A stretch of 64,000 nt of DNA. Origin: Symbiopectobacterium purcellii_A. GTDB lineage: Bacteria; Pseudomonadota; Gammaproteobacteria; Enterobacterales; Enterobacteriaceae. Position 1 is the stretch's first letter. Each line of letters begins with the position of its first letter. Below the pieces are notes generated by a model. That model had not been told where the DNA came from, did no database searches, and saw only the letters and a program-made list of their open reading frames with translations. The stretch lies in assembly GCF_052050035.1 (NCBI RefSeq), contig NZ_CP189882.1, positions 1,736,001-1,800,000 on the forward strand, written 5' to 3'. Shown piece after piece: positions 50,592 through 59,405 of the stretch. The translations under genes were made by a program, and so were the position numbers.

Positions 50592-51900
50592 GAGTCTGTA
50601 AAGAATTTTGTGTAAATGGCTCCATTGCTTAACCGGAGATTCGTTCTCCATACATCAACATGAATTGGCTCATAGCAGGTTTCCAGTCTCTGATTGGCAA
50701 GGTCCATTTAGCAGAGATATTATGCAAGGCTAGATAGAGTAATTTTATCACCGAGTCATCCGTTGGAAATATTCGTCGCGTTTTCGTTATCTTGCGCAAT
50801 GAAGCATTTAACGACTCTATCGCGTTGGTGGTGTAGATAACCTTGCGGATCTCCGGCGGAAAGTCAAAAATGACGATGAGACGTTCCCAATTATTTCTCC
50901 ACGACGGGCTGATCGTCGGGAACTGTTCATCCCATTTGGCCGCGAAGGCATCCAGGGCCTCTTCAGCGCCCTCTAGCGTTGCGGAACTATAGATGGTGCG
51001 CAGGTCAGCAGCAACGGCCTTACGCTCTTTCCAGCCGACGTAGCGCAGCGAGTTCCGCACCTGATGCACAATGCAGAGCTGTACCCGCGTATGCGGGTAA
51101 ACAGCTTCAATGGCATCAGGAAAGCCTTTCAGGCCATCGCAGCAGGCGACGAAGATGTCCTTTAGCCCACGATTTTTCAGTTCTGTCATCACAGATAACC
51201 AGAACTTGGCCCCCTCAGTTTTGGCTATCCATAGCCCCAGCAGCTCTTTTTCGCCCTGGCCGTTGACGCCGAGGGCCAGATAAACAGACTTGTTGGCCAC
51301 GGCTCCGCCGTCCTGGCTTTTGACAACAATACAGTCAAGGTAAACAATGGGATAAAGCGCATCCAGCGGCCGTTGCTGCCAGCGCTTAACTTCATCCATC
51401 ACAGCATTGGTCACTTGAGAAATGAAGCCAGCGGAAACATCGACCCCGTAGACTTCTTTAAAGTGTGCCTGAATATCACGGGTTGATAACCCTCTGGAAT
51501 AGAGAGAAATAATGCGGTCATCGAAGCCGTTAAGCTGTTTTTCGTGCTTACCGATCAGTGTCGGCTCGAAGGTACTGTTGCGGTCGCGCGGAATATCGAG
51601 CTCGATCTCCCCATTTTGGCTACGTACGCTCTTGGATGTCTTGCCATTGCGTGAGTTGCCTGAATGATTACCAGCCGGGTCATGCTTAGCATACCCAAGG
51701 TGCATCTCCATCTCAGCTTCAAGAACCCGTTCCGCCAGTCTTTTAGTCAGCACCTTGAGTAGGCCTGATTCACCCAGCAGATCCTGAGGGGAGTGACAAT
51801 CTTGAAGCAGTTGGTCAATAAGTTCGTTGCTGATAGGCATTTTGTTATCCTTTGAAGGTTTTCCTCAAAATGCCATTTACACAGATTATTTTACAGTCTC
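50592..51900 (-). mobile_element. IS256-family element, complete (1309 bp)
   Basis: 8-bp duplication TTTATCCC at 50584-50591 and 51901-51908, in the IS5-family transposase gene. Confidence 0.97.
50629..51840 (-). CDS. IS256-family transposase (intact)
   Basis: 403 residues, same translation as the copies at 14588, 33039 and 36835. Start ATG 51840 after AAAGGATAACAAA. Catalytic Asp, Asp and Glu all present. Confidence 0.96.
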   Translation of the reverse strand: MPISNELIDQLLQDCHSPQDLLGESGLLKVLTKRLAERVLEAEMEMHLGYAKHDPAGNHSGNSRNGKTSKSVRSQNGEIELDIPRDRNSTFEPTLIGKHEKQLNGFDDRIISLYSRGLSTRDIQAHFKEVYGVDVSAGFISQVTNAVMDEVKRWQQRPLDALYPIVYLDCIVVKSQDGGAVANKSVYLALGVNGQGEKELLGLWIAKTEGAKFWLSVMTELKNRGLKDIFVACCDGLKGFPDAIEAVYPHTRVQLCIVHQVRNSLRYVGWKERKAVAADLRTIYSSATLEGAEEALDAFAAKWDEQFPTISPSWRNNWERLIVIFDFPPEIRKVIYTTNAIESLNASLRKITKTRRIFPTDDSVIKLLYLALHNISAKWTLPIRDWKPAMSQFMLMYGERISG

Positions 51901-52996
51901 TTTATCCCAACCCCATTAGATAAACTGCTTTTTATTTTATTGTATTTAAAATGTTATCCGACCTATGATTTGCAAGGACTTCTTTTTGGTTTAGATAGAA
52001 CACGGGTATGTCGCTGGGTAAAAATATTATTGCCGGTTTTAGAGATGACCTTGGGGCGAGAATGTGTTTTGCCCGCTCGTCAAATTCGCTCTGCTGAGGA
52101 ATTTTTTCGCGCCTTTCCTGGAGTTAAAGACGTCTTTATTGATGGGACAGAGCGACCTGTCCAAAAGCCTAAGAATCTGCGTCGGCGAAAAAAAATGTAT
52201 TCGGGAAAGAAAAGACAGACCACTCGAAAAGCGCTTATTATGACTGACGAAACAAGGCAAATTGGATTTATCCCCATGAGCAAAAATGGGCGCGGTCACG
52301 ATAAACGCTTACTCGATAAAGTCGATATAATTCGCCATATTCCTCCTGAGGTAACCATCTGGGCAGATACCGGTTTTCAAGGTATAGATAAGCAGCATCC
52401 TAATACACAAATTCCAAAAAAAGGAACTCGAAAAAGACCTTTATCGCCTGAACAAAAACAAGAAAATAAAATAATCTCGGGCATCCGTATTACAGTTGAA
52501 CACGCCATCGCGGGTATCAAGCGCCTCGGTTGCATGACCCAAATTTTACGGAATCGTAGACCCTTTATTGATGATACCTTCTTACTCCTTAGCGCCGGTC
52601 TTTGGAATTTCCATCTCAGAACAGCGTAAAATTTACTTCAATCACCGAAACACCCTTATTTCACTATTAAGCAACACGCTTATTGTTTATATTGAATTTT
52701 ATATTTTCGTGGGCACGCGCCGAATAATCGCTGACCTTCTTCTCTCACAAGCGCTGGGACTTGACATGTGACAACACCTTGACCTGCCGGGCAGAAGGAT
52801 ATTCCCCGGGAAACGAACGCTACAATGTAGCAGTGCTGCTGACCCGCGATGCAGGTGCAGGCACACCGGTTGACAACCAAGTGATGCTCACCTATTTGCT
52901 AGACAATGAAGGGGCATTGCCGTATCGGGGTACGCCACAATTGCTGATTGATGGTCACGCATTGGGTTCACTGCAAGTGGCTGATGTCGCTACCGA

Positions 52997-53640
52997 TGTA
53001 AAACTGGCCCACCTGCCGATGTAAATCTGACCCACCTAGGGTAAAAATGGCAGTTTTAAGGCACTGCCAATGATGACATTGGAGACCAGAGTGGAGATTC
53101 ACGTTTTACACCGTCAAGGCATGTCCATCCGCGCCATCGCGCGGCAGCTTTCATGCTCCCGCGAGACCGTTCGACGATATATCCGTAGTCCACTACCGGT
53201 GGCTGACATGCGTTACAAGCCGCGTATGCCTAGAACATGCAAGCTTGACCCGTTCAAGCCGTATGTTCTCGAGCGCGTTGCTGCTGCCAGACCACAGTGG
53301 ATACCGGCCAGTGTGCTGCTGCGCGAGATAGGCCAACGGGGATATGATGGCGGCTATAGCATGCTTACCGCATTTCTACACCCCATGAAGCAGCCCGTTA
53401 CTGAGGCGGTCACGCGCTTTGAGACCGAACCCGGCGTACAGATGCAGGTTGATTTCACCATCGTCAGGCAGGGCCATAACCCGTTGCTGGCCTTCGTCGC
53501 TACGCTGGGCTGGAGCCGGGCGACTTTCGTCAAGTTCTACAGCAACCAGGAGTCCGCAGCCTGGTGTGACGGCATTGAGTCTGCACTTAAGTTCTTTGGC
53601 GGAACTCCGCATCAGTTGCTGTTCGACAACGCCAAGGCCC
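52997..53640 (+). mobile_element. IS21-family element, 5' fragment
   Basis: The left end has two direct repeats (TGTAAAACTGGCCCACCT at 52997 and TGTAAATCTGACCCACCT at 53020), the multiple terminal repeats typical of IS21. The istA gene follows; istB and the right end are missing, replaced by IS30 at about 53640. Confidence 0.85.
53070..53640 (+). pseudogene. IS21 IstA transposase, N-terminal part
   Basis: It opens MMTLETRVEIHVLHRQGMSI. HTH: SIRAIARQLSCSRETVRRYI. First catalytic Asp: GVQMQVDFTIVR; then GGTPHQLLFDNAKA, the second Asp region. After ~190 codons the frame enters IS30 sequence out of register. About 60% of the protein is missing. Confidence 0.88.
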
Positions 53641-54444
53641 TTTGCCAAACAATGCTTTTTACCCGTTGGAGCCACACATTCAGAACTTCATCAGGCAGGC
53701 GCTTTCCACTCACTCTTCACCTGAAATCATCAGTGGCCGTTTGCACCTGGAATTCGGTATACCTGTCAGCAAGAATACGCTATATCGCTATATCCTGCAG
53801 GAGAGACAGGCTGGCGGGGAGCTATATCAGCAACTTCCTCATCGGGGAAAACGTTACAGGTACAATGCCGAAAACCTCAAATCAGGCCCTATTCCCAACC
53901 GTGTTGGTATTGAGTATCGCCCAGCTCAAGCCGAGCTTAAACAGGAGCCTGGCCACTTCGAAATTGACACTATTTTTGGCAAAGACCAGAAGTCATTCTT
54001 GTTAACCATCGTAGATAAAGCATTGAAAACCGTCATCATTCGCAAACTGCCTAATAAGCGTGCGGAGACTGTGGTTGCTGCTTTCAGGGACATTGAAGCT
54101 AATACCTTTTGCAAGTTTAAGACCCTAACAGCTGATAACGGCCCTGAATTCGCTCTGCACGAGCAAATTACTCAAATCACAGGGGCGCAGGTCTACTTTG
54201 CCCATCCTTATCATTCCTGGGAGAGGGGCTTGAATGAGCACACCAACGGGCTGATACGACGTTTTTACCCAAAGGGAACAGACTTCAGTCAGGTCAGTCA
54301 TCGTAAGATTGCCGAACTCGAACACATACTCAATACAAGGGGCAGAAAATCGCTGGGCTATCGTTCCCCCAATGAGGTATTTTTAACGCACTTACTGGTG
54401 GCATAAGCCTCTACCGTTTTGTTGCGTTTCGAGTGGGAATGGGG
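53641..54444 (+). mobile_element. IS30-family (variant 2) fragment, 5' truncated
   Basis: It runs from GCCAAACAATGC to the terminal repeat GAGTGGGAATGGGG ending at 54444. The joined IS21 and IS30 pieces form a chimeric junction. The 3' end abuts an IS3-family element. Confidence 0.9.
53642..54406 (+). pseudogene. IS30 transposase (variant 2), lacks N-terminus
   Basis: 254 codons from PNNAFYPLEPHIQNFIRQAL to FLTHLLVA, with the complete DDE core (GHFEIDTIFGKDQK; TADNGPEF; SWERGLNEHTNG). The ~75 N-terminal residues with the DNA-binding HTH are missing. The internal ATG at 53642 gives an open frame, but the product would lack end recognition. Confidence 0.88.
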
Positions 54445-55300
54445 CCACCTGACTGTTGATGGAACAGCCGTTCTGATTCATTTGGTGTTAACCCACCGTT
54501 ATACCAGTGAGGTCTGACATCGCTATAATAATGGGTTATGTAGCGAATAATGGATGATTGAGCAGTACTAAAGCTTTGGTAGCCAGTCGTTGGCACCCAT
54601 TCAGTCTTCAGACTACGGAAGAATCGCTCCATCGGACTATTATCCCAACAATTTCCTCTGCGACTCATACTTTGGGTCATCTGATAACGCCACAATGCCT
54701 GCCTATACTGACGACTGGTGTAATGGCTTCCTTGGTCACTATGAAACATGACTTGTTTGGGATGCCCACGCAGTTCCCAAGCCATTTGTAGTGCTTTGGC
54801 TGTTAATTCTGAATCTGGCGAAAACGACATTGCCCAACCCACGGGTTTTCGGGCAAATAAATCTAATACCACCGCCAGATACGCCCATCGGTCGCCTGTC
54901 CAAATATAGGTTACATCGCCGCACCAAACCTGGTCAGGCTTGGTAACAGCGAACTGCCTATTGAGCAGATTTGGAATATCAATACGTTCATTTCCACCGC
55001 GGTTGTATTGATGTTTTCTTGTTTGGCAACTAACGAGGGTTAATTCTTTCATCAACTTACCCGCTAACCACCGCCCAAGTTTCACGTCGTGTGTATTGGT
55101 AACCATCGTGGCGATAGTCCTTGCGCCCGCAGACCCGCCACTAACGTTCCACGCTTCGCTGACCAGGCTACGTTTTATCGTCCGCTCAATATCTGGCTCC
55201 TTAGGTCGACACCAATAGCGATAACTGCTTCGGTGAACATTAAAAATACGACACAACGCTTTCACTGGATAAAGCGCTCTTAGCTTTTCAACTACCGAGA
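54445..55300 (-). CDS. IS3 OrfB transposase (DDE subunit)
   Basis: The only uninterrupted copy of this OrfB in the window. It is entered by -1 frameshift from orfA; its first internal ATG is at 55265. HTH_21-like SSYRYWCRPKEPDIERTIKR, then rve core DDE in QVWCGDVTYIWTGDRW, HSDQGSHYTSRQY and NCWDNSPMERFFRSLKTEW. The normal C-terminus GRVAKFS is replaced by a few residues from IS30 (frame ends at 54411), probably harmless. Confidence 0.88.
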
Positions 55301-55591
55301 ATTTTTCAGTGAGTCGGACATTAAGAGCGCAGTAGCCTTTTTTAAGATGGCATTCTCCATTTCCAGTCGGTGGATTTTTTTCTTCATTTCTCTGAACTCA
55401 ATTTGTTCAGGTGTTAATGGCAGACCAGGCGATGTTTTCCCTTGACGTTCTAAACGAAGGGATCTTACCCACCGGCTAATCGCTGAAAGACTGACGTTCA
55501 TGGCTTTCGCGGCTTCCTGGTAGGTATAATTTTGGTCAAGGACTAATTTGGCGGTTTCACATTTAAATTCAGAAGTAATTATTTTACTCAT
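55292..55591 (-). CDS. IS3 OrfA
   Basis: 99 residues, as the copy at 24358 with a few substitutions (TSEFKCE, AAKAMNVS, VRSLRLE). HTH and coiled-coil region intact. The slippery TGAAAAATTC for the -1 shift into orfB is preserved near its end. Confidence 0.92.
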   Translation of the reverse strand: MSKIITSEFKCETAKLVLDQNYTYQEAAKAMNVSLSAISRWVRSLRLERQGKTSPGLPLTPEQIEFREMKKKIHRLEMENAILKKATALLMSDSLKNSR

Positions 55592-55820
55592 TTTGGCACC
55601 TATAAAAATTATGAGGTAAGCATATCACCTCTACTTAGGTGGCCAAATTCAGTATGCCACTACACATCTGGCCTGATAGCCAGTTCTGGCCCAGCGTGGG
55701 GGCGATCGATGACAGTTGATTTCCGGTTGCAGTCGAACCAAGGCCGCCCGTAGCCTGAGCGGAGCGTAAAATCTGGTTTCTAGCCTGGTCAGACAAGCCC
55801 TGATATTGATCTGAATTGTA

Positions 55821-55912
55821 TAGCCAAGCGACATTATTTTGATAACAGCCAGCTATGCTTCTTTGCCGCATATCAGGGCATAGGATGTAATCATTTTTAA
55901 GTCGGTTGGCTA
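55821..55912. repeat. 92-bp IS630-like MITE, copy 2
   Basis: Left arm of the composite element; same orientation as copy 1, outer TA at 55819-55820. Confidence 0.93.
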
Positions 55913-56168
55913 TACCATCGCCAGAGAGCTTGCTCTGCCTCGCTCGACCATCAGCAGGGAACTCAGACGCAATACCGACCCTACTTTCAATGGTGTCTAC
56001 TGCTGTAGAAGGGCGGACACTCTGGCCCGGGAACGCCGTCATAAGCCTCTGCCAAACAATGCTTTTTACCCGTTGGAGCCACACATTCAGAACTTCATCA
56101 GGCAGGCGCTTTCCACTCACTCTTCACCTGAAATCATCAGTGGCCGTTTGCACCTGGAATTCGGTATA
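55913..56168 (+). pseudogene. IS30 transposase (variant 2), internal piece captured between MITEs
   Basis: It encodes TIARELALPRSTISRELRRN through FYPLEPHIQNFIRQAL to LHLEFGI, the HTH-to-linker region that is missing from the IS30 fragment at 53641. No ends of IS30 are included. Confidence 0.88.
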
Positions 56169-56260
56169 TAGCCAACCGACTTAAAAATGATTACATCCTA
56201 TGCCCTGATATGCGGCAAAGAAGCATAGCTGGCTGTTATCAAAATAATGTCGCTTGGCTA
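56169..56260. repeat. 92-bp IS630-like MITE, copy 3 (inverted)
   Basis: Right arm of the composite, in reverse orientation (TAGCCAACCGAC first), outer TA at 56261-56262. Confidence 0.93.
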
Positions 56261-56519
56261 TAATATTCATTCAGCGCTTTATTCTGGCCGTCCAGCGTTG
56301 AGTAGTCTTGTAACTGAGTGACGTATTGCTGAGCTAATGGCGTGAATGGAGCAAGATTACCCATCACCGTTTGCCACTGTTCGCGCTGCAAATCTGTAGC
56401 TCGATTCATGGCGTCAGCTTGAGCGCCTGCGCCGTTATCACTGCTGCCACCCTTACCGCCTTTTTCAGGGCAAAATGGTTCCTCGCCGCGCAGTTTCCTG
56501 CCCAGCGCAAATGCGTATA

Positions 56520-56611
56520 TAGCCAAGCGACATTATTTTGATAACAGCCAGCTATGCTTCTTTGCCGCATATCAGGGCATAGGATGTAATCATTTTTAAG
56601 TCGGTTGGCTA
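56520..56611. repeat. 92-bp IS630-like MITE, copy 4
   Basis: Inserted at the TA of codon 2 of the gp7-like gene (TA at 56518-56519 and 56612-56613). It supplies an in-frame TTG (MAIYAFALG...), so gp7 translation could restart from within the element. Confidence 0.93.
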
Positions 56612-56619
56612 TAGCATGG

Positions 56620-57081
56620 TTATCTCCGGTTATTGAGGAAGTCGGTTAGTTCTTCGCGAGTGGCTGAATAAAAGGTGACGTCATCAACGCCTTTGAAGTA
56701 TTTCTTGATGGTGCCGATTCGATTTAATCCGATCATCGCGCAGTAGATTTGACCGTGACGAAACTTGCGAGCCGCGAACGATGTGACACACTGGACATTC
56801 GTTTCTGACAGGATGAACCTCCAGAACGCCAGACCAATATCTTTGCTAAACCCTCGCGCCTCCGGCAGATACATTGCATGGCAATCGAAAGTGAGCGGCT
56901 GAATCTCGTGGTAATAAACAACTCCGCCGAATTGACCATGTGCATTTACCTCGAAATACCTGCACTCCGGCCTGTGATCGTATCCGTCGCCGTTATTGCT
57001 TCCTGCAATGATGTCAGGGTGATTACCCACCGCTTCTATCAGGTCGATGTTGCGTGTTGGTTTTAAGCTAATCATATTCAC
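56620..57081 (-). CDS. P22 gp14-like phage protein (DUF2824 type)
   Basis: 153 residues starting MNMISLKPTRNIDLIEAVGN. It resembles P22 gp14, annotated as head assembly and carrying a GNAT-like fold (DUF2824). Its place between gp26 and gp7 is the P22 order. The stop TAA overlaps the gp7 Shine-Dalgarno (CGGAGATAACC), and its start lies 3 bp after the gp26 stop. It is intact. Function is inferred from position and resemblance only. Confidence 0.75.
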   Translation of the reverse strand: MNMISLKPTRNIDLIEAVGNHPDIIAGSNNGDGYDHRPECRYFEVNAHGQFGGVVYYHEIQPLTFDCHAMYLPEARGFSKDIGLAFWRFILSETNVQCVTSFAARKFRHGQIYCAMIGLNRIGTIKKYFKGVDDVTFYSATREELTDFLNNRR

Positions 57082-57084
57082 GCC

Positions 57085-57981
57085 TCAGTCAATGAGTCCG
57101 TGCGACCTCAATGCATCCTCAAGCGCCTTTGTTCGCTGTCTTTCAGCGACTAGCGCGGCAGCGATGACCTGAATTTCGGATTGCGTGTAAGTGGCGCTGA
57201 CAGTGAATGCGAGATCGGCATTGAATGCGCCTTTGTTCGCCGTACCGGTTGCGGCCGTCCATCCTGTTTGCCGAGGGCCTATAACTTTGGTTCCGTTGAC
57301 TGAGTAGGACGTAGCGACGCTTATCGGGCTCGCGAGCGTTTGTGATGCTGTAGCAGACTTGGATACATAATCGGCCTGTATGGCACCAACGCGCGTTTGT
57401 ATGGCTGTGATATTGCCCTCTGCCGTGGTTAATCGCGCCCCTTGGCTGGCAATATTTGCCTCGGATGCGGCAATCCGCGTCTCATGGTTAGCCAGCGTAG
57501 CTTCTGCTGCCGTGATGCGCGTTTCATGATTGGCTAGGCTTTGTTGAATAATTTAACCGTTTGATTTACATCTTCTTTAGTTAGAATGCATTTACAGAGA
57601 ATGTATTTTGTTAGAACGACAAATCAAATAGTTAGCACAATAAAAAGCATTCCGAGAGGAAAAATTAGTCGTTGAAATTTTATAATGCTTATATAAATCA
57701 GTATCTTAAATTATTCAACAAAGCCGATTGGCTAACGTAGTCTCTGCAATATCTAACCGCTGCTCATGGTCTTCCAGTATCACATCCTGCTCGTCATTCC
57801 TGGCCTGCGCATCGTATGCACCACCCGCCGCTTGGTTGGCTTTACCTGCAACGTTGGTGAAGTCGAGCGCCTGACTGAGCACGTATTGCTGATACGCTGG
57901 AGAGAAACCTACGGGGAGCGATACGGCTTTGATGCTGATGTCGCGGACGCGAACAGGCGTTTTTAGTTTGTCATCAGCCAC
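57085..57981 (-). pseudogene. P22 gp26-like tail needle, MITE-interrupted
   Basis: gp26 plugs the P22 portal and pierces the outer membrane. The N-terminus (MADDKLKTPVRVRDISIKAV; GAYDAQARNDEQDV) matches gp26. Heptads (LDIAETTLAN, NHETRITAAEATLANHETRI) form the trimeric coiled coil. MITE p splits it; removing 198 bp restores 232 residues (P22 gp26 233). The distal part (SYSVNGTKVIGPRQTGWTAA; QSEIQVIAAALVAERQRTKA) looks more like a tail-fibre tip than P22 gp26. It overlaps gp10 by 19 bp. Confidence 0.85.
57537..57725. repeat. 189-bp IS903-like MITE, copy p
   Basis: Target duplication GATTGGCTA (57528-57536 and 57726-57734) in the tail-needle gene. Only copy in the phage block. Confidence 0.95.
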
Positions 57982-59399
57982 TCTTCAACCCTCACCTGTA
58001 GGCCTGATAACGTCACCGGGCTTTTGGTAATAATCCTGAATTTGAACCCGACGTTCTTGCGCACCCGCCCAATACGCCGCCATAGCGCCCGCTGGTCATA
58101 GCGGAACGGGGCATTCCACGGCACCATTTGTTCGCGGCCGTAGTTGATCCCTTCAGTGGTGGCAGAGATAAACAGCCGTTCAGCAAATTGAGCAACGCCC
58201 GTCGATACCTCTAATTCGAGATCGAAAAGTCTCGCGTTATCCGCCTTGATGAGCGGGGAATAGAGTAGGTGCTCTTGTTGTTTCCCGTGCTGCGCAGATG
58301 ATGCAAAATTAAGCTGTCCGGTCACAGATCCCAGCTTATCGCCGCAAGCGATAGCGCCACCTTCGTAGATGAAATCAATCACTCGATAGATATCATCAAA
58401 CAGGCCCGTTTTCAGGATGGCCCATTGCGGCCCGTTCTCGCTCACTGACGCATCAAACACCAATACATGGCGCGGCAGGTGGATAATCAGCAGTTCGTGA
58501 GAGTCAAACCGTAGTGACTCCATGATTCCCGTCTCCAACTCAGCGTTGGAGTACTCACGTAGTGTTTTCTCAACCGTGGCTGATGCGATGGGTTTAGACT
58601 GACCGGAGTCAATCAGGTAGACAGAAGGAGCACCTGTGGCGGGGTTGCTGATGATTGCGAACGCATCCATGTACGAACATTTGCAGAACGTTCCGGCAAT
58701 GCCTTTCGTGACCATGTACGCAGGGTTAGCGATGTATACCGCCTGACCTGCGCCAGTGTTGCCAGTAAGAGAGAAATACTCAATCGTGGTGGTGCCGAAA
58801 CAAACCACCATGTCACGCCATGAACCAACACCAATGATGCCGTCCGGCTGTGATTCAGCTCGGTATTCAGCGCTATACTTGTCTGGAAAAGCCTCGTCAT
58901 CTAAGTCAGAGATGAAAAACGAGTCGGTGCCATCCTTCGACCACACGTAGTTACCGCGTGACCAGCAGATATCCCGCGCAGAGCCCAATTCATACTGCGT
59001 GTTGCCACTCGATACAGGCCAGTTTGCAACGGTTTTCACCGCGCCATCGTAGCCATACTGCACAACCTGTCCGCCGACAATCACCGCCTGATATGCCCGA
59101 CTATGCGCCATTGGCACACGACCTGAACCGGACACCGAACCCACCACTGATTGACCACGATACAGACTACCACCACAAACGCGGTAGACGGCATTCTGAG
59201 CGGTGTTGAACTGACCGCCACGCGATACACCTGCAACGTCAGATCGCTTGTCTATGCCGGGGAATGAGCGCAAATATCCGTTACTGTTGAGCACCTGCTT
59301 AGGTGTCGCCAGCATATTGACCGGAAGCAAGTCAACATAGTCTGCATCACGGAAGTTTTTACCGTTACCTTTCATTAACGGAAGCTGTTGGATTGGCAT
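57963..59399 (-). CDS. P22 gp10-like DNA stabilisation protein (tail hub)
   Basis: gp10 closes the P22 head-tail junction together with gp4 and gp26. 478 residues (P22 472). Starts MPIQQLPLMKGNGKNFRDAD followed by YVDLLPVNMLA, the family N-terminus. SGNTQYELGSARDICWSRGN and VGSWRDMVVCFGTTTIEYFS are family stretches. It is intact and follows gp4 with a 6-bp gap. Confidence 0.93.
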   Translation of the reverse strand: MPIQQLPLMKGNGKNFRDADYVDLLPVNMLATPKQVLNSNGYLRSFPGIDKRSDVAGVSRGGQFNTAQNAVYRVCGGSLYRGQSVVGSVSGSGRVPMAHSRAYQAVIVGGQVVQYGYDGAVKTVANWPVSSGNTQYELGSARDICWSRGNYVWSKDGTDSFFISDLDDEAFPDKYSAEYRAESQPDGIIGVGSWRDMVVCFGTTTIEYFSLTGNTGAGQAVYIANPAYMVTKGIAGTFCKCSYMDAFAIISNPATGAPSVYLIDSGQSKPIASATVEKTLREYSNAELETGIMESLRFDSHELLIIHLPRHVLVFDASVSENGPQWAILKTGLFDDIYRVIDFIYEGGAIACGDKLGSVTGQLNFASSAQHGKQQEHLLYSPLIKADNARLFDLELEVSTGVAQFAERLFISATTEGINYGREQMVPWNAPFRYDQRALWRRIGRVRKNVGFKFRIITKSPVTLSGLQVRVEEWLMTN

Positions 59400-59405
59400 G
59401 ATTAC

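Larger units (their letters stand above)
50413..52629 (+). pseudogene. IS5-family transposase, split by IS256
   Basis: MINKERLLRDNRL opens at 50413. The frame is broken after KGFIP by IS256 at 50592-51900 and resumes PTPLDKLLFILLYLKC to the normal end FHLRTA at 52629. One substitution (GRGHDKR for GRRHDKR). Confidence 0.93.
50328..52681 (+). mobile_element. IS5-family element carrying IS256
   Basis: It starts AAACTAGTTGCTG at 50328 and ends ...CAACACGCTT at 52681, with the 3-bp duplication ATT (50325-50327 and 52682-52684). Without IS256 and its duplication it is exactly 1037 bp. Confidence 0.96.
50278..52996 (+). pseudogene. DUF1176-like exported protein, nonsense plus IS insertion
   Basis: ATG 50278 after AAAGGAATCTTTAA encodes a signal peptide (MNAITAFRLRWLAASAL / FILNFIFSWARAE), split by an IS5-family element at ATT. 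After rejoining at 52685, codon 31 is TAA (GCC GAA TAA TCG). Beyond it the frame continues FFSHKRWDLTCDNTLTCRAE, typical of DUF1176 periplasmic proteins, and PYRGTPQLLIDGHALGSLQV. The 3' part is cut by IS21 at 52997. It is dead by three lesions. Function of the family is unknown. Confidence 0.75.
54445..55664 (-). mobile_element. IS3-family element (TGTAGTGG type), one end lost
   Basis: The left end (complement of ...ATGCCACTACA) is at 55664. The other end stops at CCACCTGACTGTTGATGG, so the last ~27 bp including the right inverted repeat TGTAGTGGTCAACTAAATTT are missing next to IS30. It sits in phage gene 7. Confidence 0.92.
55821..56260. mobile_element. 440-bp composite element: two inverted 92-bp MITEs around an IS30 piece
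   Basis: A forward MITE (55821-55912) and an inverted MITE (56169-56260) enclose 256 bp (55913-56168) of IS30 variant 2 transposase gene. The outer flanks are a duplicated TA (55819-55820 and 56261-56262); removal restores gp7 exactly. The inner junctions also lie at TA sites of the IS30 sequence, so the MITEs first entered an IS30 copy and the unit then moved together. Confidence 0.85.
55665..56617 (-). pseudogene. P22 gp7-like DNA-ejection protein, three insertions
   Basis: Phage P22 gp7 is an internal virion protein ejected with the DNA. ATG 56617 (after CCGGAGATAACC) begins MLYAFALGRKLRGEEP followed by EKGGKGGSSD, matching gp7. A 92-bp element inserted after codon 2, a 440-bp composite element after NKALNEYY, and an IS3 element cut the 3' end after GQM. 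Removing the first two with one TA each gives a continuous frame (NEYYNSDQYQGLSDQARN) of about 139 codons. P22 gp7 has ~229. Confidence 0.85.
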
